Positions 19,168-27,621 of a DNA stretch of 64,000 bases are shown piece by piece; positions within the stretch are counted from its first letter, which is position 1; each line of letters begins with the position of its first letter. Position numbers and translations under genes: made by a program. The DNA lies in the NCBI RefSeq assembly GCF_900250075.1, contig NZ_LT977070.1, positions 1,619,634 to 1,683,633 of the forward strand, in the 5' to 3' direction. The stretch comes from Cupriavidus taiwanensis. GTDB taxonomy: Bacteria > Pseudomonadota > Gammaproteobacteria > Burkholderiales > Burkholderiaceae. Below the pieces are notes generated by a model. That model saw only the letters and a list, made by a program, of their open reading frames with translations, was not told where the DNA came from and did no database searches.

Positions 19168-19812
19168 ATGACTACCTGTGTTGTCGTCAAGAAGGGTGCC
19201 GAGGTGGCGATCGCGGCGGACGCGCTGGTCACCTTCGGCGATACGCGGCTGTCGCGCGCGTATGAGCGCAACCAGAAGGTCTTCCCGGTCGGCGACGGCT
19301 TTATCGCGCTGGCCGGGACGACCGCGCACTTTCCGGTCATGCGCACGCTGCTGGCGGGCCTGGGCGAGGAATGCAGGCTGGGCTCGCGCGACGACGTGTT
19401 CCGCACCTTCCTGAAGGTGCACGAGAAGCTGAAGACGGACTACTTCGTCAACACCAAGGAAGACGATGACGATCCCTACGAGTCGTCGCAGATCGTATGC
19501 CTGATCGCCAATCCGGCGGGCATCTTCGGCGTCTACTCGTATCGCGAGGTGTTTTCGTTCGACCGCTTCTGGGGCATCGGCTCGGGCCGCAACTACGCGC
19601 TGGGCGCGATGCACGCGGTCTATGACCGGCCGGACCTCGGCGCGGGCGAGATCGCGCGCATCGGTGTCGATGCCGGCGTGGAGTTCGACAAGAGTTCGTC
19701 GGGACCGATCGAGATGCACACGGTGCGGCTGCACCAGGAAGACGCCGCGGCGGCACTCGCCGACGATGCCGCGGCCGGCGACGCAGCAACCAACAACGAC
19801 GGCGCGCCCTGA
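19168..19812 (+). CDS. Proteasome-fold Ntn hydrolase, betaproteobacterial proteasome homolog (BPH)
   Basis: A 214-residue relative of HslV and proteasome beta subunits. If the initiator Met is removed, the mature chain begins Thr-Thr-Cys, as HslV begins Thr-Thr. Mature Asp17 sits in AIAADALVTFGDTR, against AGDGQ in HslV, and a Lys before VFPVGDG fits the position of HslV Lys33. ALAGTTAHF parallels the HslV FAGGT loop. These suggest a live N-terminal-threonine active site. The family has been described structurally as BPH, a double-ring complex in betaproteobacteria. The C-terminal 25 residues are acidic and Ala-rich. It has its own AGGAG-type site and lies 59 bases after E2 and 33 before E3, so it is made with the pyruvate dehydrogenase complex. 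Partner unfoldase and substrate are unknown. Confidence 0.82.
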   Translation: MTTCVVVKKGAEVAIAADALVTFGDTRLSRAYERNQKVFPVGDGFIALAGTTAHFPVMRTLLAGLGEECRLGSRDDVFRTFLKVHEKLKTDYFVNTKEDDDDPYESSQIVCLIANPAGIFGVYSYREVFSFDRFWGIGSGRNYALGAMHAVYDRPDLGAGEIARIGVDAGVEFDKSSSGPIEMHTVRLHQEDAAAALADDAAAGDAATNNDGAP

Positions 19813-19845
19813 AGCCGAGAGGCCGGCGCGCATAGAGGAGCAAAT

Positions 19846-21630
19846 ATGAGTGTGATCGAAGTCAAGGTGCCGGATATCGGCGATTTCGACGCGGTGGAAG
19901 TGATCGAGGTGCTGGTCAAGGCCGGCGACACGGTCGAGGTGGAGCAGTCCCTGATCGTGCTGGAATCCGACAAGGCCAGCATGGACGTGCCGTCGTCGGC
20001 CGCCGGCAAGGTGGTCGACGTCAAGGTCAAGGTGGGCGACAAGGTGGGCCAGGGCGCGGTGATCTGCACCATCGAGGCCCAGGCTGGAGCAGCCGCCGCG
20101 CCTGCCCCGGCCCCGGCCCCGGCACCCGCGCAGGCCCCTGCGCCCGCGCCCGCCGCAGCGCCTGCCCCGGCGGCCGCCAGCCATGCCGGCGGTGCCGATA
20201 TCCAGTGCGAGATGCTGGTGCTGGGTGCCGGCCCTGGCGGCTACTCGGCCGCCTTCCGCGCCGCCGACCTGGGCATGAACACCGTGCTGGTGGAACGCTA
20301 CAGCACGCTCGGCGGCGTCTGCCTGAACGTGGGCTGCATCCCGTCCAAGGCGCTGCTGCACAACGCCGCGGTGATCGACGAAGCCAAGGCGCTGGCCGCC
20401 CACGGCATCCTGTTCGGCGAAGCCAAGATCGACCTGGACGGCCTGCGCCACTACAAGAACCAGGTGGTGGGCAAGCTGACCGGCGGCCTGGCCGGCATGG
20501 CCAAGGCGCGCAAGGTTCAGGTGGTGCGCGGCATCGGCAACTTCCTCGATCCGCACCACATGGAAGTGGAACTGACCGAGGGCGAGGGCAAGCGCAGCAC
20601 CGGCAAGAAGACCGTGATCCGCTTCGAGAAGGCCATCATCGCCGCAGGCAGCCAGGCGGTGAAGCTGCCCTTCATCCCGGAAGACCCGCGCATCGTCGAT
20701 TCGACCGGCGCGCTGGAGCTGCCGGAAGTGCCCAACAAGATGCTGGTCATCGGCGGCGGCATTATCGGCCTGGAAATGGCGACGGTGTACAGCACGCTGG
20801 GTGCCGACATCGATATCGTAGAAATGCTGCCGGGGCTGATGAACGGCGCCGACCGCGACCTGGTCAAGGTCTGGGAAAAGAAGAACAAGGACCGCTTCGG
20901 CAAGGTCATGCTGAACACCAAGACGGTCGCGGTGGAAGCCAAGCCGGACGGCATCTACGTCAGCTTCGAGGGCGAGCAGGCGCCGGCCGAGCCGCAGCGC
21001 TATGACCTGGTGCTGGTGTCTGTGGGCCGCTCGCCCAACGGCAAGCGCATCAGCGCCGAGAAGGCCGGCGTTGCCGTGACCGACCGCGGCTTTATCGACG
21101 TCGACAAGCAGATGCGCACCAACGTGCCGCACATCTACGCGATCGGCGATATCGTCGGCCAGCCGATGCTGGCGCACAAGGCCGTGCACGAAGCCCACGT
21201 GGCGGCCGAGGCCGCGCATGGCGAGAAGGCCTTCTTCGATGCCAAGCAGATCCCGTCGGTGGCCTTTACCGATCCGGAAGTGGCCTGGGCCGGCCTGACC
21301 GAGGACGAGTGCAAGGCGCAGGGCATCAAGTACAGCAAGGGCGTATTCCCGTGGGCCGCTTCGGGCCGCGCCATCGCCAACGGCCGCGACGAGGGCTTCA
21401 CCAAGCTGATCTTCGACGAGGAAACGCACCGCGTGATCGGCGGCGGCATCGTCGGCACGCACGCCGGCGACCTGATCAGCGAAGTGTGCCTGGCGATCGA
21501 GATGGGCGCCGACGCGGTGGATATCGGCAAGACCATCCATCCGCACCCGACGCTGGGCGAGTCGATCGGCATGGCGGCCGAGATCTACGAAGGCACTTGC
21601 ACCGACGTGCCGCCGCCGCGCAAGCGTTGA
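19846..21630 (+). CDS. lpdA: Pyruvate dehydrogenase E3 (dihydrolipoamide dehydrogenase) with N-terminal lipoyl domain
   Basis: A 594-residue flavoenzyme that reoxidises dihydrolipoamide with NAD. Unlike E. coli Lpd it carries its own lipoyl domain at residues 2-75 (Lys43 in [10 protein letters not shown]), then an Ala/Pro linker to about residue 118; this form is typical of Cupriavidus and Neisseria. The flavin-binding fold starts at [20 protein letters not shown]. The redox disulfide is in [19 protein letters not shown] binding uses [19 protein letters not shown]. The C-terminal catalytic dyad is in [16 protein letters not shown]. The gene is called pdhL in C. necator literature. It is the last gene of the operon, with a terminator just after it. 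Confidence 0.97.
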   Translation: MSVIEVKVPDIGDFDAVEVIEVLVKAGDTVEVEQSLIVLESDKASMDVPSSAAGKVVDVKVKVGDKVGQGAVICTIEAQAGAAAAPAPAPAPAPAQAPAPAPAAAPAPAAASHAGGADIQCEMLVLGAGPGGYSAAFRAADLGMNTVLVERYSTLGGVCLNVGCIPSKALLHNAAVIDEAKALAAHGILFGEAKIDLDGLRHYKNQVVGKLTGGLAGMAKARKVQVVRGIGNFLDPHHMEVELTEGEGKRSTGKKTVIRFEKAIIAAGSQAVKLPFIPEDPRIVDSTGALELPEVPNKMLVIGGGIIGLEMATVYSTLGADIDIVEMLPGLMNGADRDLVKVWEKKNKDRFGKVMLNTKTVAVEAKPDGIYVSFEGEQAPAEPQRYDLVLVSVGRSPNGKRISAEKAGVAVTDRGFIDVDKQMRTNVPHIYAIGDIVGQPMLAHKAVHEAHVAAEAAHGEKAFFDAKQIPSVAFTDPEVAWAGLTEDECKAQGIKYSKGVFPWAASGRAIANGRDEGFTKLIFDEETHRVIGGGIVGTHAGDLISEVCLAIEMGADAVDIGKTIHPHPTLGESIGMAAEIYEGTCTDVPPPRKR

Positions 21631-21652
21631 GGCGCTGTCCGCTGCGATGACA

Positions 21653-21680
21653 AGGCCCGCCTTGATGGCGGGCTTTGTTT
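21653..21680 (+). terminator. Intrinsic terminator of the pyruvate dehydrogenase operon
   Basis: A GCCCGCC/GGCGGGC stem (21655-21661 with 21667-21673, 5-base loop), extended by a G-U and an A-T pair, is followed by TTTGTTTTG. It lies 22 bases after the E3 stop codon. Confidence 0.8.
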
Positions 21681-21784
21681 TGCACGGTTTCGCAATTAAC
21701 CGCCTTAACTTGTCCACGCCAATGCATGGCGGCTTGCAGCGACAGGGGAAAAGGGCGCGGGGAAAGGCTGGCTGAGGCGAGATC

Positions 21785-21816
21785 AAAAAAAAACCCGACC
21801 TGTAGAGGTCGGGTTT
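21785..21816 (-). terminator. Intrinsic terminator of phaP1
   Basis: An 11-bp stem (21791-21801 with 21806-21816, loop GTAG) is followed on the minus strand by a run of nine T (plus-strand A at 21785-21793). It lies about 175 bases past the phaP1 stop, so the phasin mRNA has a long 3' leader-out region that contains a second hairpin. Confidence 0.85.
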
Positions 21817-21908
21817 AACGATACCTTTGGACAAGGAGACCGCGGTACCGAGGAGACATCGGCAGACAAGGCAGCGCCGGGCCGGTCGGTCATGGCACTC
21901 CCTTCATC

Positions 21909-21954
21909 GTTGGCGAAGCCCACCGCCTGCGCGGGGTCGATGGGCTTTGCCAAC
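21909..21954 (-). repeat. Long hairpin in the phaP1 3' untranslated region
   Basis: Bases 21909-21922 pair with 21941-21954 over 14 positions (gttggcgaagccca against the complement of tgggctttgccaac, one G-U pair) around an 18-base loop. A second inverted repeat, GGACCGGCC/GGCCGGTCC at 21955-21974, touches it on the right, nearer the phaP1 stop. Neither has a T-run, so they are not obvious terminators. They may protect the abundant phasin mRNA from 3' decay; that role is inference. Confidence 0.5.
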
Positions 21955-21991
21955 GGACCGGCCGGGGCCGGTCCATCTTCAACGCAGGCTA

Positions 21992-22570
21992 TCAGGCAGC
22001 AGCGGCCTTCTTCGCCGTGGCCGTGCGGGCCGTGGCGCTGGCTTGCTGGGCAGCCTTGGTGGCAGCAGTGGCGGCGGCCTGGAAGTTGGTTTCAGCGATT
22101 TCGACCGCTTGCTTGGTCGCCTTCTGCACCGACTCGTAGGCGTTGTTGGCAGCGGAGATTGCCGACTTCACGATGGCCACGGTCGATTCCGAACCGGCCG
22201 GGGCGTTCTTGGCGAAGTTCTCGACCAGAGCCTGGACGTTCTTCGAGCCTTCGGCCAGCTGGGCCTCGGCCACCTTGGCGAATTCGCTCTGGGTTTCCGA
22301 AGCGATCTCGTACAGGTGACGGGTGTATGCCAGGGTCTTTTCGGCGACCGGCTGCACGGCCGCGGCCTGGATCGCCAGCAGTTCCTGCGCGTCCTTGGCC
22401 GACAGCGCCTTCTTGGCGTTGTCCACGCCTTCGGCGAAGCTGGTCTTGACGACCTGCAGGTTCAGTTCGACGAGCTTTTCGACGCCTTCAAACGCCTTGG
22501 TGGTCAGGCCGAACAGCGTTTCGAGGTTAGCCTTTTGTGCTGCTGCGACTTGTTCCGGGGTGAGGATCAT
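21992..22570 (-). CDS. phaP1: Phasin PhaP1, polyhydroxyalkanoate granule coat protein
   Basis: A 192-residue amphipathic helical protein that coats poly(3-hydroxybutyrate) granules and sets their size and number. The whole sequence reads as the R. eutropha PhaP1, from [20 protein letters not shown] to the Ala/Lys-rich tail ending TAKKAAAA, at the same length. There is no signal peptide or membrane helix. The ATG at 22570 has GGAG 9 bases before it. It is transcribed alone, from a strong promoter flanked by two PhaR-type operators, and ends in its own terminator. In this organism PhaR represses phaP1 until growing granules titrate the repressor away. Confidence 0.96.
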   Translation of the reverse strand: MILTPEQVAAAQKANLETLFGLTTKAFEGVEKLVELNLQVVKTSFAEGVDNAKKALSAKDAQELLAIQAAAVQPVAEKTLAYTRHLYEIASETQSEFAKVAEAQLAEGSKNVQALVENFAKNAPAGSESTVAIVKSAISAANNAYESVQKATKQAVEIAETNFQAAATAATKAAQQASATARTATAKKAAAA

Positions 22571-22701
22571 TGCTGGTCTCCAGTGGTGAACTTCAAGGTC
22601 AAGCAAGTTAAGCCGCCTAGATGTCAGGACCGTGACGGTGTTTCGCCGTTTCGGCCAGCCCAGGCGTGTGGGTGGGTCAGGGCGCCAATCCGTTGGTTCG
22701 T

Positions 22702-22717
22702 TTGTGCGCCGCAACAA
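22702..22717 (-). promoter_or_regulatory. PhaR-type operator at the phaP1 transcription start
   Basis: An imperfect palindrome with a TGC-GCC-GCA core (plus strand ttgtgcgccgcaacaa). It covers the expected start site, about 6 to 20 bases past the -10 box. It shares the TGC-N3-GCA layout with the upstream site and matches the reported PhaR footprint at the phaP1 start. Confidence 0.7.
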
Positions 22718-22722
22718 GCCGT

Positions 22723-22750
22723 ATTGTAGGGACAGCCAAATCAATGTCAA
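22723..22750 (-). promoter_or_regulatory. Sigma-70 promoter of phaP1
   Basis: On the minus strand TTGACA (22750-22745) and TACAAT (22728-22723) are 16 bases apart, close to consensus. This fits the very high phasin level once repression is lifted. One PhaR-type site overlaps the start point and the other lies just upstream of the -35 box. The leader before the ATG is about 145 bases. Confidence 0.85.
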
Positions 22751-22755
22751 GGAGT

Positions 22756-22778
22756 TTTTGTGCGTTGCACAAAATCCG
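22756..22778 (-). promoter_or_regulatory. PhaR-type operator upstream of the phaP1 -35 box
   Basis: A perfect 19-base inverted repeat, ttttgtgc-gtt-gcacaaaa (22756-22774). Its right arm plus flank, GCACAAAATCCG (22767-22778), fits the PhaR consensus GCAMMAAWTMMD published for R. eutropha (recalled from the literature). It starts 6 bases upstream of the -35 hexamer. Confidence 0.78.
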
Positions 22779-22934
22779 GGTCGACCGAGCTTAAGGCAAG
22801 TGGCGTGGTAGCCATCTCGCCCCCCCGGCAATGCCCGGACAGGGGTGCTACCATGCCAGGCTGCCCGCGCCGGTACGGCCGGCCGAGGCTGGAACACCAA
22901 CAAGATGTGAACAGGATCGCCCAGGCCTCATTCC

Positions 22935-23861
22935 ATGCTCGCTTTCTACGCCGACCACTTCGTGCTGCCGCTGCCGCCAGGACATCGCTTCCCCATGCGC
23001 AAGTACAGCATGCTGCGCGACGCGGTGTCGGCCCAGGTGCCGGGGCTGCGCCTGTCCGAGGCGCCGCGTGCCGGCGACGATGCGCTGCTGCTTGCACACA
23101 CCGCGGAATACGTAGAGGCGGCCTCGGCCGGCACGCTCGACCCGGCGCGCCAGCGCGAGATCGGTTTTCCGTGGTCCGAAGCAATGGTGGAACGCTCGCG
23201 CCGGTCGGCCGGCGCCACCATCGAGGCCTGCCGCAGCGCGTTGCGTGAAGGCATAGCCGTGAACCTGGCGGGTGGCACGCATCACGCGTATGCGGACAAG
23301 GGCGGCGGCTTCTGCGTCTTCAACGATGCCGCGATCGCTGCACGCGTGCTGCAGCGCGACGGCGCGGTGCGCCGCGTGGCGGTGATCGACCTTGACGTGC
23401 ATCAGGGCAACGGCACCGCATCGATCCTGCACGGCGACTCATCGGTATTCACGCTATCGCTGCATGGCGAGAAGAACTATCCGTTCCGCAAGGAAGCAAG
23501 CGACCTCGACGTCGGCCTGCCGGATGGCTGCGACGACGAGGCCTACGCGCAGGCGTTGCAGACAGCGCTGGACACGCTGTTCCGCCGCTTCGAGCCCGAC
23601 CTGCTGATTTACCTGGCGGGCGCGGACCCGCACGAGGGCGACCGGCTCGGGCGGTTGAAGCTGACCATGGCTGGCCTGGCACGGCGCGACCGCCTGGTGT
23701 TCGACGCCGCGCAAGCACGTCGGCTGCCGGTGGCGGTGACCATGGCCGGCGGCTACGGCAACCAGATCGAAGACACCGTTGCCGTCCATGCGCAGACGGT
23801 GCGGCTCGCCGCGCAATATCACGCCCGGTACGCGCAACTTGCCGCGCGGCTTGCCTCATGA
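22935..23861 (+). CDS. Histone deacetylase-family zinc deacetylase (AcuC/HDAC-like)
   Basis: A 308-residue cytosolic zinc hydrolase of the arginase/deacetylase fold. Bacterial members remove acetyl groups from acetylated polyamines, lysines or small amides; the substrate here is not known. Catalytic and metal motifs are intact: NLAGGTHHAY, FCVFNDAAIAA, VIDLDVHQGNGTA (zinc Asp and His), SLHGEKNYPF, YLAGADPHEGDRLG (second zinc Asp), and GGYGNQ near the end. The N-terminus (LPLPPGHRFPMRKY) is typical of the bacterial group. The ATG at 22935 follows the divergent phaP1 control region. The next gene starts inside its stop codon, so the two are coupled. Confidence 0.92.
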   Translation: MLAFYADHFVLPLPPGHRFPMRKYSMLRDAVSAQVPGLRLSEAPRAGDDALLLAHTAEYVEAASAGTLDPARQREIGFPWSEAMVERSRRSAGATIEACRSALREGIAVNLAGGTHHAYADKGGGFCVFNDAAIAARVLQRDGAVRRVAVIDLDVHQGNGTASILHGDSSVFTLSLHGEKNYPFRKEASDLDVGLPDGCDDEAYAQALQTALDTLFRRFEPDLLIYLAGADPHEGDRLGRLKLTMAGLARRDRLVFDAAQARRLPVAVTMAGGYGNQIEDTVAVHAQTVRLAAQYHARYAQLAARLAS

Positions 23862-24784
23862 GCGAGGCGATCGAGTCGGGCCGCAGCGGTGCGGCCAACC
23901 CGCGCGCCACGCTGTGGGTGGCATCGATGCCGTGGCTGTTCGTGCTGATCTGGAGCACCGGCTTTATCGTCGCCAAATACGGCATGCCGTATGCGGAGCC
24001 GATGACCTTCCTGTTCCTGCGCTTTGCCGGCGTGCTGGTGTTGATGGTGCCGTTCGTGCTGCTGGCGCGCGTGCCGCTGCCGCGCGTGACGGGATCGACC
24101 GCAACCGACTGGCGCGCGGTGGGGCATATCGCGGTGGCCGGCCTGCTGCTGCAGGCGGGCTACCTTGGCGGCGTCTGGGCCGCGATCAAGCTAGGCATGC
24201 CGGCAGGCGTATCGGCGCTGATCGTCGGCATGCAGCCGATCCTGACCGCGCTGATCGCCACGCGCATGGGCGAGCGCATCGGCGCACGCCAGTGGCTGGG
24301 CCTGCTGCTGGGCATTGCCGGCGTGGCGCTGGTGGTGGCCAACAAGCTCGGTACCAGCGGCTTGACGCCGGCCAGCCTCGCCCTGGCCGGCGGTGCGTTG
24401 TTCAGCATCACCGTGGGCACGGTCTACCAGCGGCATTTCTGCCCGGTGTTCGACCTGCGCATGGGTTCGGTGATCCAGTTCGCCGCGGCGGCGCTTGCCT
24501 GCGTGCCGTTCATGTTCCTGTTCGAGACGCGGGAGGTGCAGTGGACTGCCGCCATGCTCGGCGCGCTGGCGTGGTCGGTGGTGGCGTTGTCGATCGGCGC
24601 GATCTCGCTGCTGTTCATGCTGATCCGCCAGGGTGCGGCGACGAAGGTGTCCAGCCTGATGTACCTGACCCCTCCTGCCACGGCGGTGATGGCCTGGCTC
24701 TTGTTCGGCGAGCGCTTCCCGCCGCTGGCTGCCGCTGGCATGGTGCTGGCCGCGCTGGGTGTCGCGCTTGTCATCCGTCGCTAG
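23858..24784 (+). CDS. EamA-family (DMT) membrane transporter
   Basis: A 308-residue inner-membrane protein of the drug/metabolite transporter superfamily, with ten predicted helices in two EamA repeats. The first opens with WLFVLIWSTGFIVAKYGM and the second follows AGGALFSITVGTVYQRHF. The usual C-terminal segment YLTPPATAVMAWLLFGERFP is present. Members often export amino acids or metabolites; no substrate can be named. Its ATGA overlap with the deacetylase gene implies coupled translation, so a link between the deacetylase product and export is possible. Confidence 0.88.
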   Translation: MSEAIESGRSGAANPRATLWVASMPWLFVLIWSTGFIVAKYGMPYAEPMTFLFLRFAGVLVLMVPFVLLARVPLPRVTGSTATDWRAVGHIAVAGLLLQAGYLGGVWAAIKLGMPAGVSALIVGMQPILTALIATRMGERIGARQWLGLLLGIAGVALVVANKLGTSGLTPASLALAGGALFSITVGTVYQRHFCPVFDLRMGSVIQFAAAALACVPFMFLFETREVQWTAAMLGALAWSVVALSIGAISLLFMLIRQGAATKVSSLMYLTPPATAVMAWLLFGERFPPLAAAGMVLAALGVALVIRR

Positions 24785-24867
24785 CGGCCACGCGTTCGTA
24801 TCGCGTAGGCCGCTGGTTCAGAATATTCGCATTTCGTACTGCCTCGCTTCTGTCCCTCTCTCGCCCC

Positions 24868-25326
24868 ATGAAACCGCAAGCCGAATCGCGCAGTGCCTAT
24901 CCGTACTTCCAGCCGATCACCACGCGTTGGATGGACAACGATGTCTATGGCCACGTTAACAACGTTGTCTACTACAGTTATTTTGACACCGTGGTGAATA
25001 CCTACCTGATCCGGCAAGGCGTGCTCGATGTTACGTCGGGCGACACCATCGGGCTGGTGATCGAGACGCAGTGCAACTACTTCTCGTCGCTCAGCTTTCC
25101 CGAGACCGTGATAGCGGGTTTACGCGTAGCCAGGCTGGGCACGTCGAGCGTGCGCTATGAGGTCGGCCTGTTCAGCGGCGACAACGAAGTCGCTGCCGCG
25201 CAAGGGCATTTCATCCACGTCTATGTCGATCGCGCTACGCGCCGGCCGGTACCGCTGCCGGGCGCCTTGCGCGAAGCGCTGCTGCCGTTGGCGGCGGCGG
25301 GCGCGGTGACGGGCGCACGGGAATAG
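24868..25326 (+). CDS. Acyl-CoA thioesterase, 4HBT hotdog family
   Basis: A 152-residue single hotdog-fold thioesterase of the YbgC/4-hydroxybenzoyl-CoA type. The active-site segment is intact: TRWMDNDVYGHVNNVVYYSYFDT, with the catalytic Asp in the DNDVYGH part. Such enzymes hydrolyse short or branched acyl-CoA or acyl-carrier esters. The ATG at 24868 is chosen because the family motif starts 20 residues later; the open frame running in from upstream belongs to the previous gene's shadow. It lies 83 bases after the EamA gene and 25 bases before the nitroreductase. Confidence 0.88.
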   Translation: MKPQAESRSAYPYFQPITTRWMDNDVYGHVNNVVYYSYFDTVVNTYLIRQGVLDVTSGDTIGLVIETQCNYFSSLSFPETVIAGLRVARLGTSSVRYEVGLFSGDNEVAAAQGHFIHVYVDRATRRPVPLPGALREALLPLAAAGAVTGARE

Positions 25327-25351
25327 GGCGGGGCAACAGGAGATGAACAAG

Positions 25352-26065
25352 ATGTCCCACGAGAAGCAACTCGGCTCGCAGGATGCCGTGGACTGCGTGG
25401 ATCGTGCGATCCTGACGCGGCGCTCGGTGCGGGCCTTTCTCGATACGCCCGTGCCGCGCAGCACCGTGGAAGAGATCCTGGCGGTGGCCAGCCGCGCGCC
25501 CTCCGGCACCAACACGCAGCCGTGGCGCGTCTATGTGCTGTCGGGCGAGGCCAAGGCCAAGCTGTGCGCCGATGTGCTCGCCGCCTATGAAGATCCCGAG
25601 CGTGATAGCAAATACCGGGAGGAGTACCCGTACTATCCGCGCGAATGGGCCGACCCGTATCTGTCGCGGCGGCGCAAGGTGGGCTGGGACCTGTACGGGC
25701 TGCTCGAGATCAGCCGCGAGGACAAGGCGCGCATGCACGAACAGCATGCGCGCAACTTCCGTTTCTTCGATGCGCCCGTGGGCATCATCTTCACCATCGA
25801 CCGCATCATGGAGCAGGGCAGCTGGCTCGACTACGGCATGTTCCTGCAAAGCATCATGGTCGCCGCCCGGGCACGCGGGCTCGATACCTGCCCGCAGGCG
25901 GCGTTCACGCAGTTCCACAAGATCATCGCCAGCCACTTGCGGCTGCCACCGGAGGAAATGGTGGTGTGCGGCATGTCGCTGGGTTTTGCCGATCCGGAGG
26001 CCGTCGCAAACCGCCTCACCACGGAACGTGAGCCGGTCAGCGGGTTTGCGCGTTTTCTCTCATAG
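25352..26065 (+). CDS. Nitroreductase-family flavoprotein
   Basis: A 237-residue FMN-dependent oxidoreductase of the nitroreductase fold. FMN phosphate binding is in ILTRRSVRAFLD, followed by VASRAPSGTNTQPWRVYV, and the C-terminal FMN/dimer segment is VVCGMSLGFADPEA. Substrates in the family include nitroaromatics and quinones; none is indicated. Two in-frame ATGs compete. CAGGAG (25337-25342) touches the first at 25343 but is 9 bases from the second at 25352, so the second is preferred. The transcript probably includes the thioesterase upstream. Confidence 0.88.
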   Translation: MSHEKQLGSQDAVDCVDRAILTRRSVRAFLDTPVPRSTVEEILAVASRAPSGTNTQPWRVYVLSGEAKAKLCADVLAAYEDPERDSKYREEYPYYPREWADPYLSRRRKVGWDLYGLLEISREDKARMHEQHARNFRFFDAPVGIIFTIDRIMEQGSWLDYGMFLQSIMVAARARGLDTCPQAAFTQFHKIIASHLRLPPEEMVVCGMSLGFADPEAVANRLTTEREPVSGFARFLS

Positions 26066-26280
26066 TGAAATTTGTTTCAACATGTAACGATGGACGCCGA
26101 TATTTCAAGAGACTTTCCGTATTGGCTTCGTCGCTGCAAAGGGGTAGCAAGGGTGAGCCGGACTGCGCTTGGGTCGAGCGCACAGGAGTTCGATGGCGGA
26201 CGTGACGCATCACGTACTTTTTCCACAATGTGGAAACGTACGTGAATCGAACTTTAAGGAGCGTCTGTAAGTCTTTAATC

Positions 26281-26309
26281 TTGCTAACAATTTCTTTCTT
26301 TCCTACACT
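26281..26309 (+). promoter_or_regulatory. Candidate promoter of the endopeptidase gene
   Basis: TTGCTA (26281-26286) and TACACT (26304-26309) are 17 bases apart in a T-rich stretch. The start codon is 28 bases downstream, so the leader would be short. Confidence 0.55.
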
Positions 26310-26337
26310 AGCGCCATTCCTATGCGCTGAACGAATC

Positions 26338-27555
26338 ATGTTCCGGTCTGATTCCATTTTCTCCAGATTCTTCGGCTCCACACCCTTGTCCGCCGTCGCC
26401 GCTGCGGTACTGGTGTCGGTGTCGATGGTCGCGGTGCCTGTGGCCGAAGCGGCCACCAAGGCCTCATCCACGCAAAAAACAAGCAAAAAGCAGGCAAAAT
26501 CCGCTCAAACGGAGAAAAAGACCGCTTCCAAGCCTGTTGCCAAGAGCGCCCGCAACGCCAGGGTCGCGAAGAGCGAAGCAGGCTCCGCGCGCAAGGTGGT
26601 GGTGCTGAAGAAGGGCAAGCGCCACGTCGTGGTGGCGCAGCGCGCGGCCCCGGTGCGGGCTGCGTTTACGCCGTCCAAGCCGTCGCTGGGCGAGGCCATG
26701 GGCCTGCGCGACACCGACGATGCGCTGGCCTTGCGCTCCAGCGTCGCCCTGGTGATGGACCAGAACTCCAACGAGGTGCTGTTCCAGAAGAATGCCGGCG
26801 CCGTGCTGCCGATTGCATCGATCACCAAGCTGATGACCGCGCTGGTGGTGATGGACTCGCGCCTGCCGATGGACGAGGTGCTGACCATCACCGAGGAAGA
26901 CCGCGACACCGAGAAGCACAGCAGCTCGCGCCTGCGCTTCGGCACGCAGCTGACGCGTCAGGAACTGCTGCTGCTGGCGCTGATGTCGTCCGAGAACCGT
27001 GCCGCTTCGGCGCTGGGCCGCCACTACCCGGGCGGCCTGCCGGCCTTTGTGCAGGCCATGAACCGCAAGGCGCGCGAGCTCGGCATGAACGACAGCCATT
27101 TCGTCGATTCCAGCGGCCTGTCGAGCAGCAACGTGTCGAGCGCGACCGACCTGGTGCGCATGGTCAACGCCGCCTACCGCAACCCGACCATCCGCGAGTA
27201 CTCGACCCAGACCGAGCATGAAGTCAACGTGCTCGGCCGCACCCAGCATTACGTCAGCACCAACCGCCTGGTGCGCGGCGGCAACTGGGAGATCGGCCTG
27301 CAGAAGACCGGCTTTATCTCCGAGGCCGGCCAGTGCCTGGTGATGCAGGCACGCGTGCACGGACGCAATGTGGTGATGGTGTTCCTGGATTCGGCCGGCA
27401 AGCTGTCGCGCTTTGCCGATGCCAACCGCGTCAAGGACTGGCTCGAGCATTCGCCGTCCTCGCCGCAGCGCGGTTTCCCGTCGTCGCCGAACCTGACGCA
27501 GGGTCCGGGCAGCGCCCACGCGGTACTGGCCTCGCAGCAATCGCGCGGCATCTGA
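26338..27555 (+). CDS. pbpG: D-alanyl-D-alanine endopeptidase (PbpG, penicillin-binding protein 7 type)
   Basis: A 405-residue periplasmic serine peptidase of the S11 family that cuts peptide cross-links in peptidoglycan. A signal peptide ends near VAVPVAEAATKA (about residue 40). A Lys/Ala-rich low-complexity segment (about 40-100) follows, which may bind the wall or membrane. The catalytic set is SITK in LPIASITKLM (Ser-x-x-Lys), SEN in LMSSENRAAS, and KTG in GLQKTGFIS. The ATG at 26338 is preferred because the signal peptide starts there; an upstream frame would add a hydrophobic leader with no ribosome site. A terminator follows the stop. Confidence 0.93.
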   Translation: MFRSDSIFSRFFGSTPLSAVAAAVLVSVSMVAVPVAEAATKASSTQKTSKKQAKSAQTEKKTASKPVAKSARNARVAKSEAGSARKVVVLKKGKRHVVVAQRAAPVRAAFTPSKPSLGEAMGLRDTDDALALRSSVALVMDQNSNEVLFQKNAGAVLPIASITKLMTALVVMDSRLPMDEVLTITEEDRDTEKHSSSRLRFGTQLTRQELLLLALMSSENRAASALGRHYPGGLPAFVQAMNRKARELGMNDSHFVDSSGLSSSNVSSATDLVRMVNAAYRNPTIREYSTQTEHEVNVLGRTQHYVSTNRLVRGGNWEIGLQKTGFISEAGQCLVMQARVHGRNVVMVFLDSAGKLSRFADANRVKDWLEHSPSSPQRGFPSSPNLTQGPGSAHAVLASQQSRGI

Positions 27556-27576
27556 GCCCGCAAGCCTGACCGGAAA

Positions 27577-27603
27577 AAAACGCGCCGCATTGCGGCGCGT
27601 TTT
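27577..27603. terminator. Bidirectional terminator between pbpG and the FAD oxidase gene
   Basis: CGCGCCGC (27581-27588) pairs with GCGGCGCG (27592-27599) around ATT, extended by AAAA/TTTT (27577-27580 with 27600-27603). A- and T-runs on both sides let it end both convergent transcripts. Confidence 0.85.
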
Positions 27604-27621
27604 GCTTTGGTGCGGCAGCGC

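Noticed and set aside
19105..21834. A 909-codon open frame antisense to the proteasome-like gene and E3
   Set aside because: It lies wholly opposite well-identified genes and has shadow-type composition.
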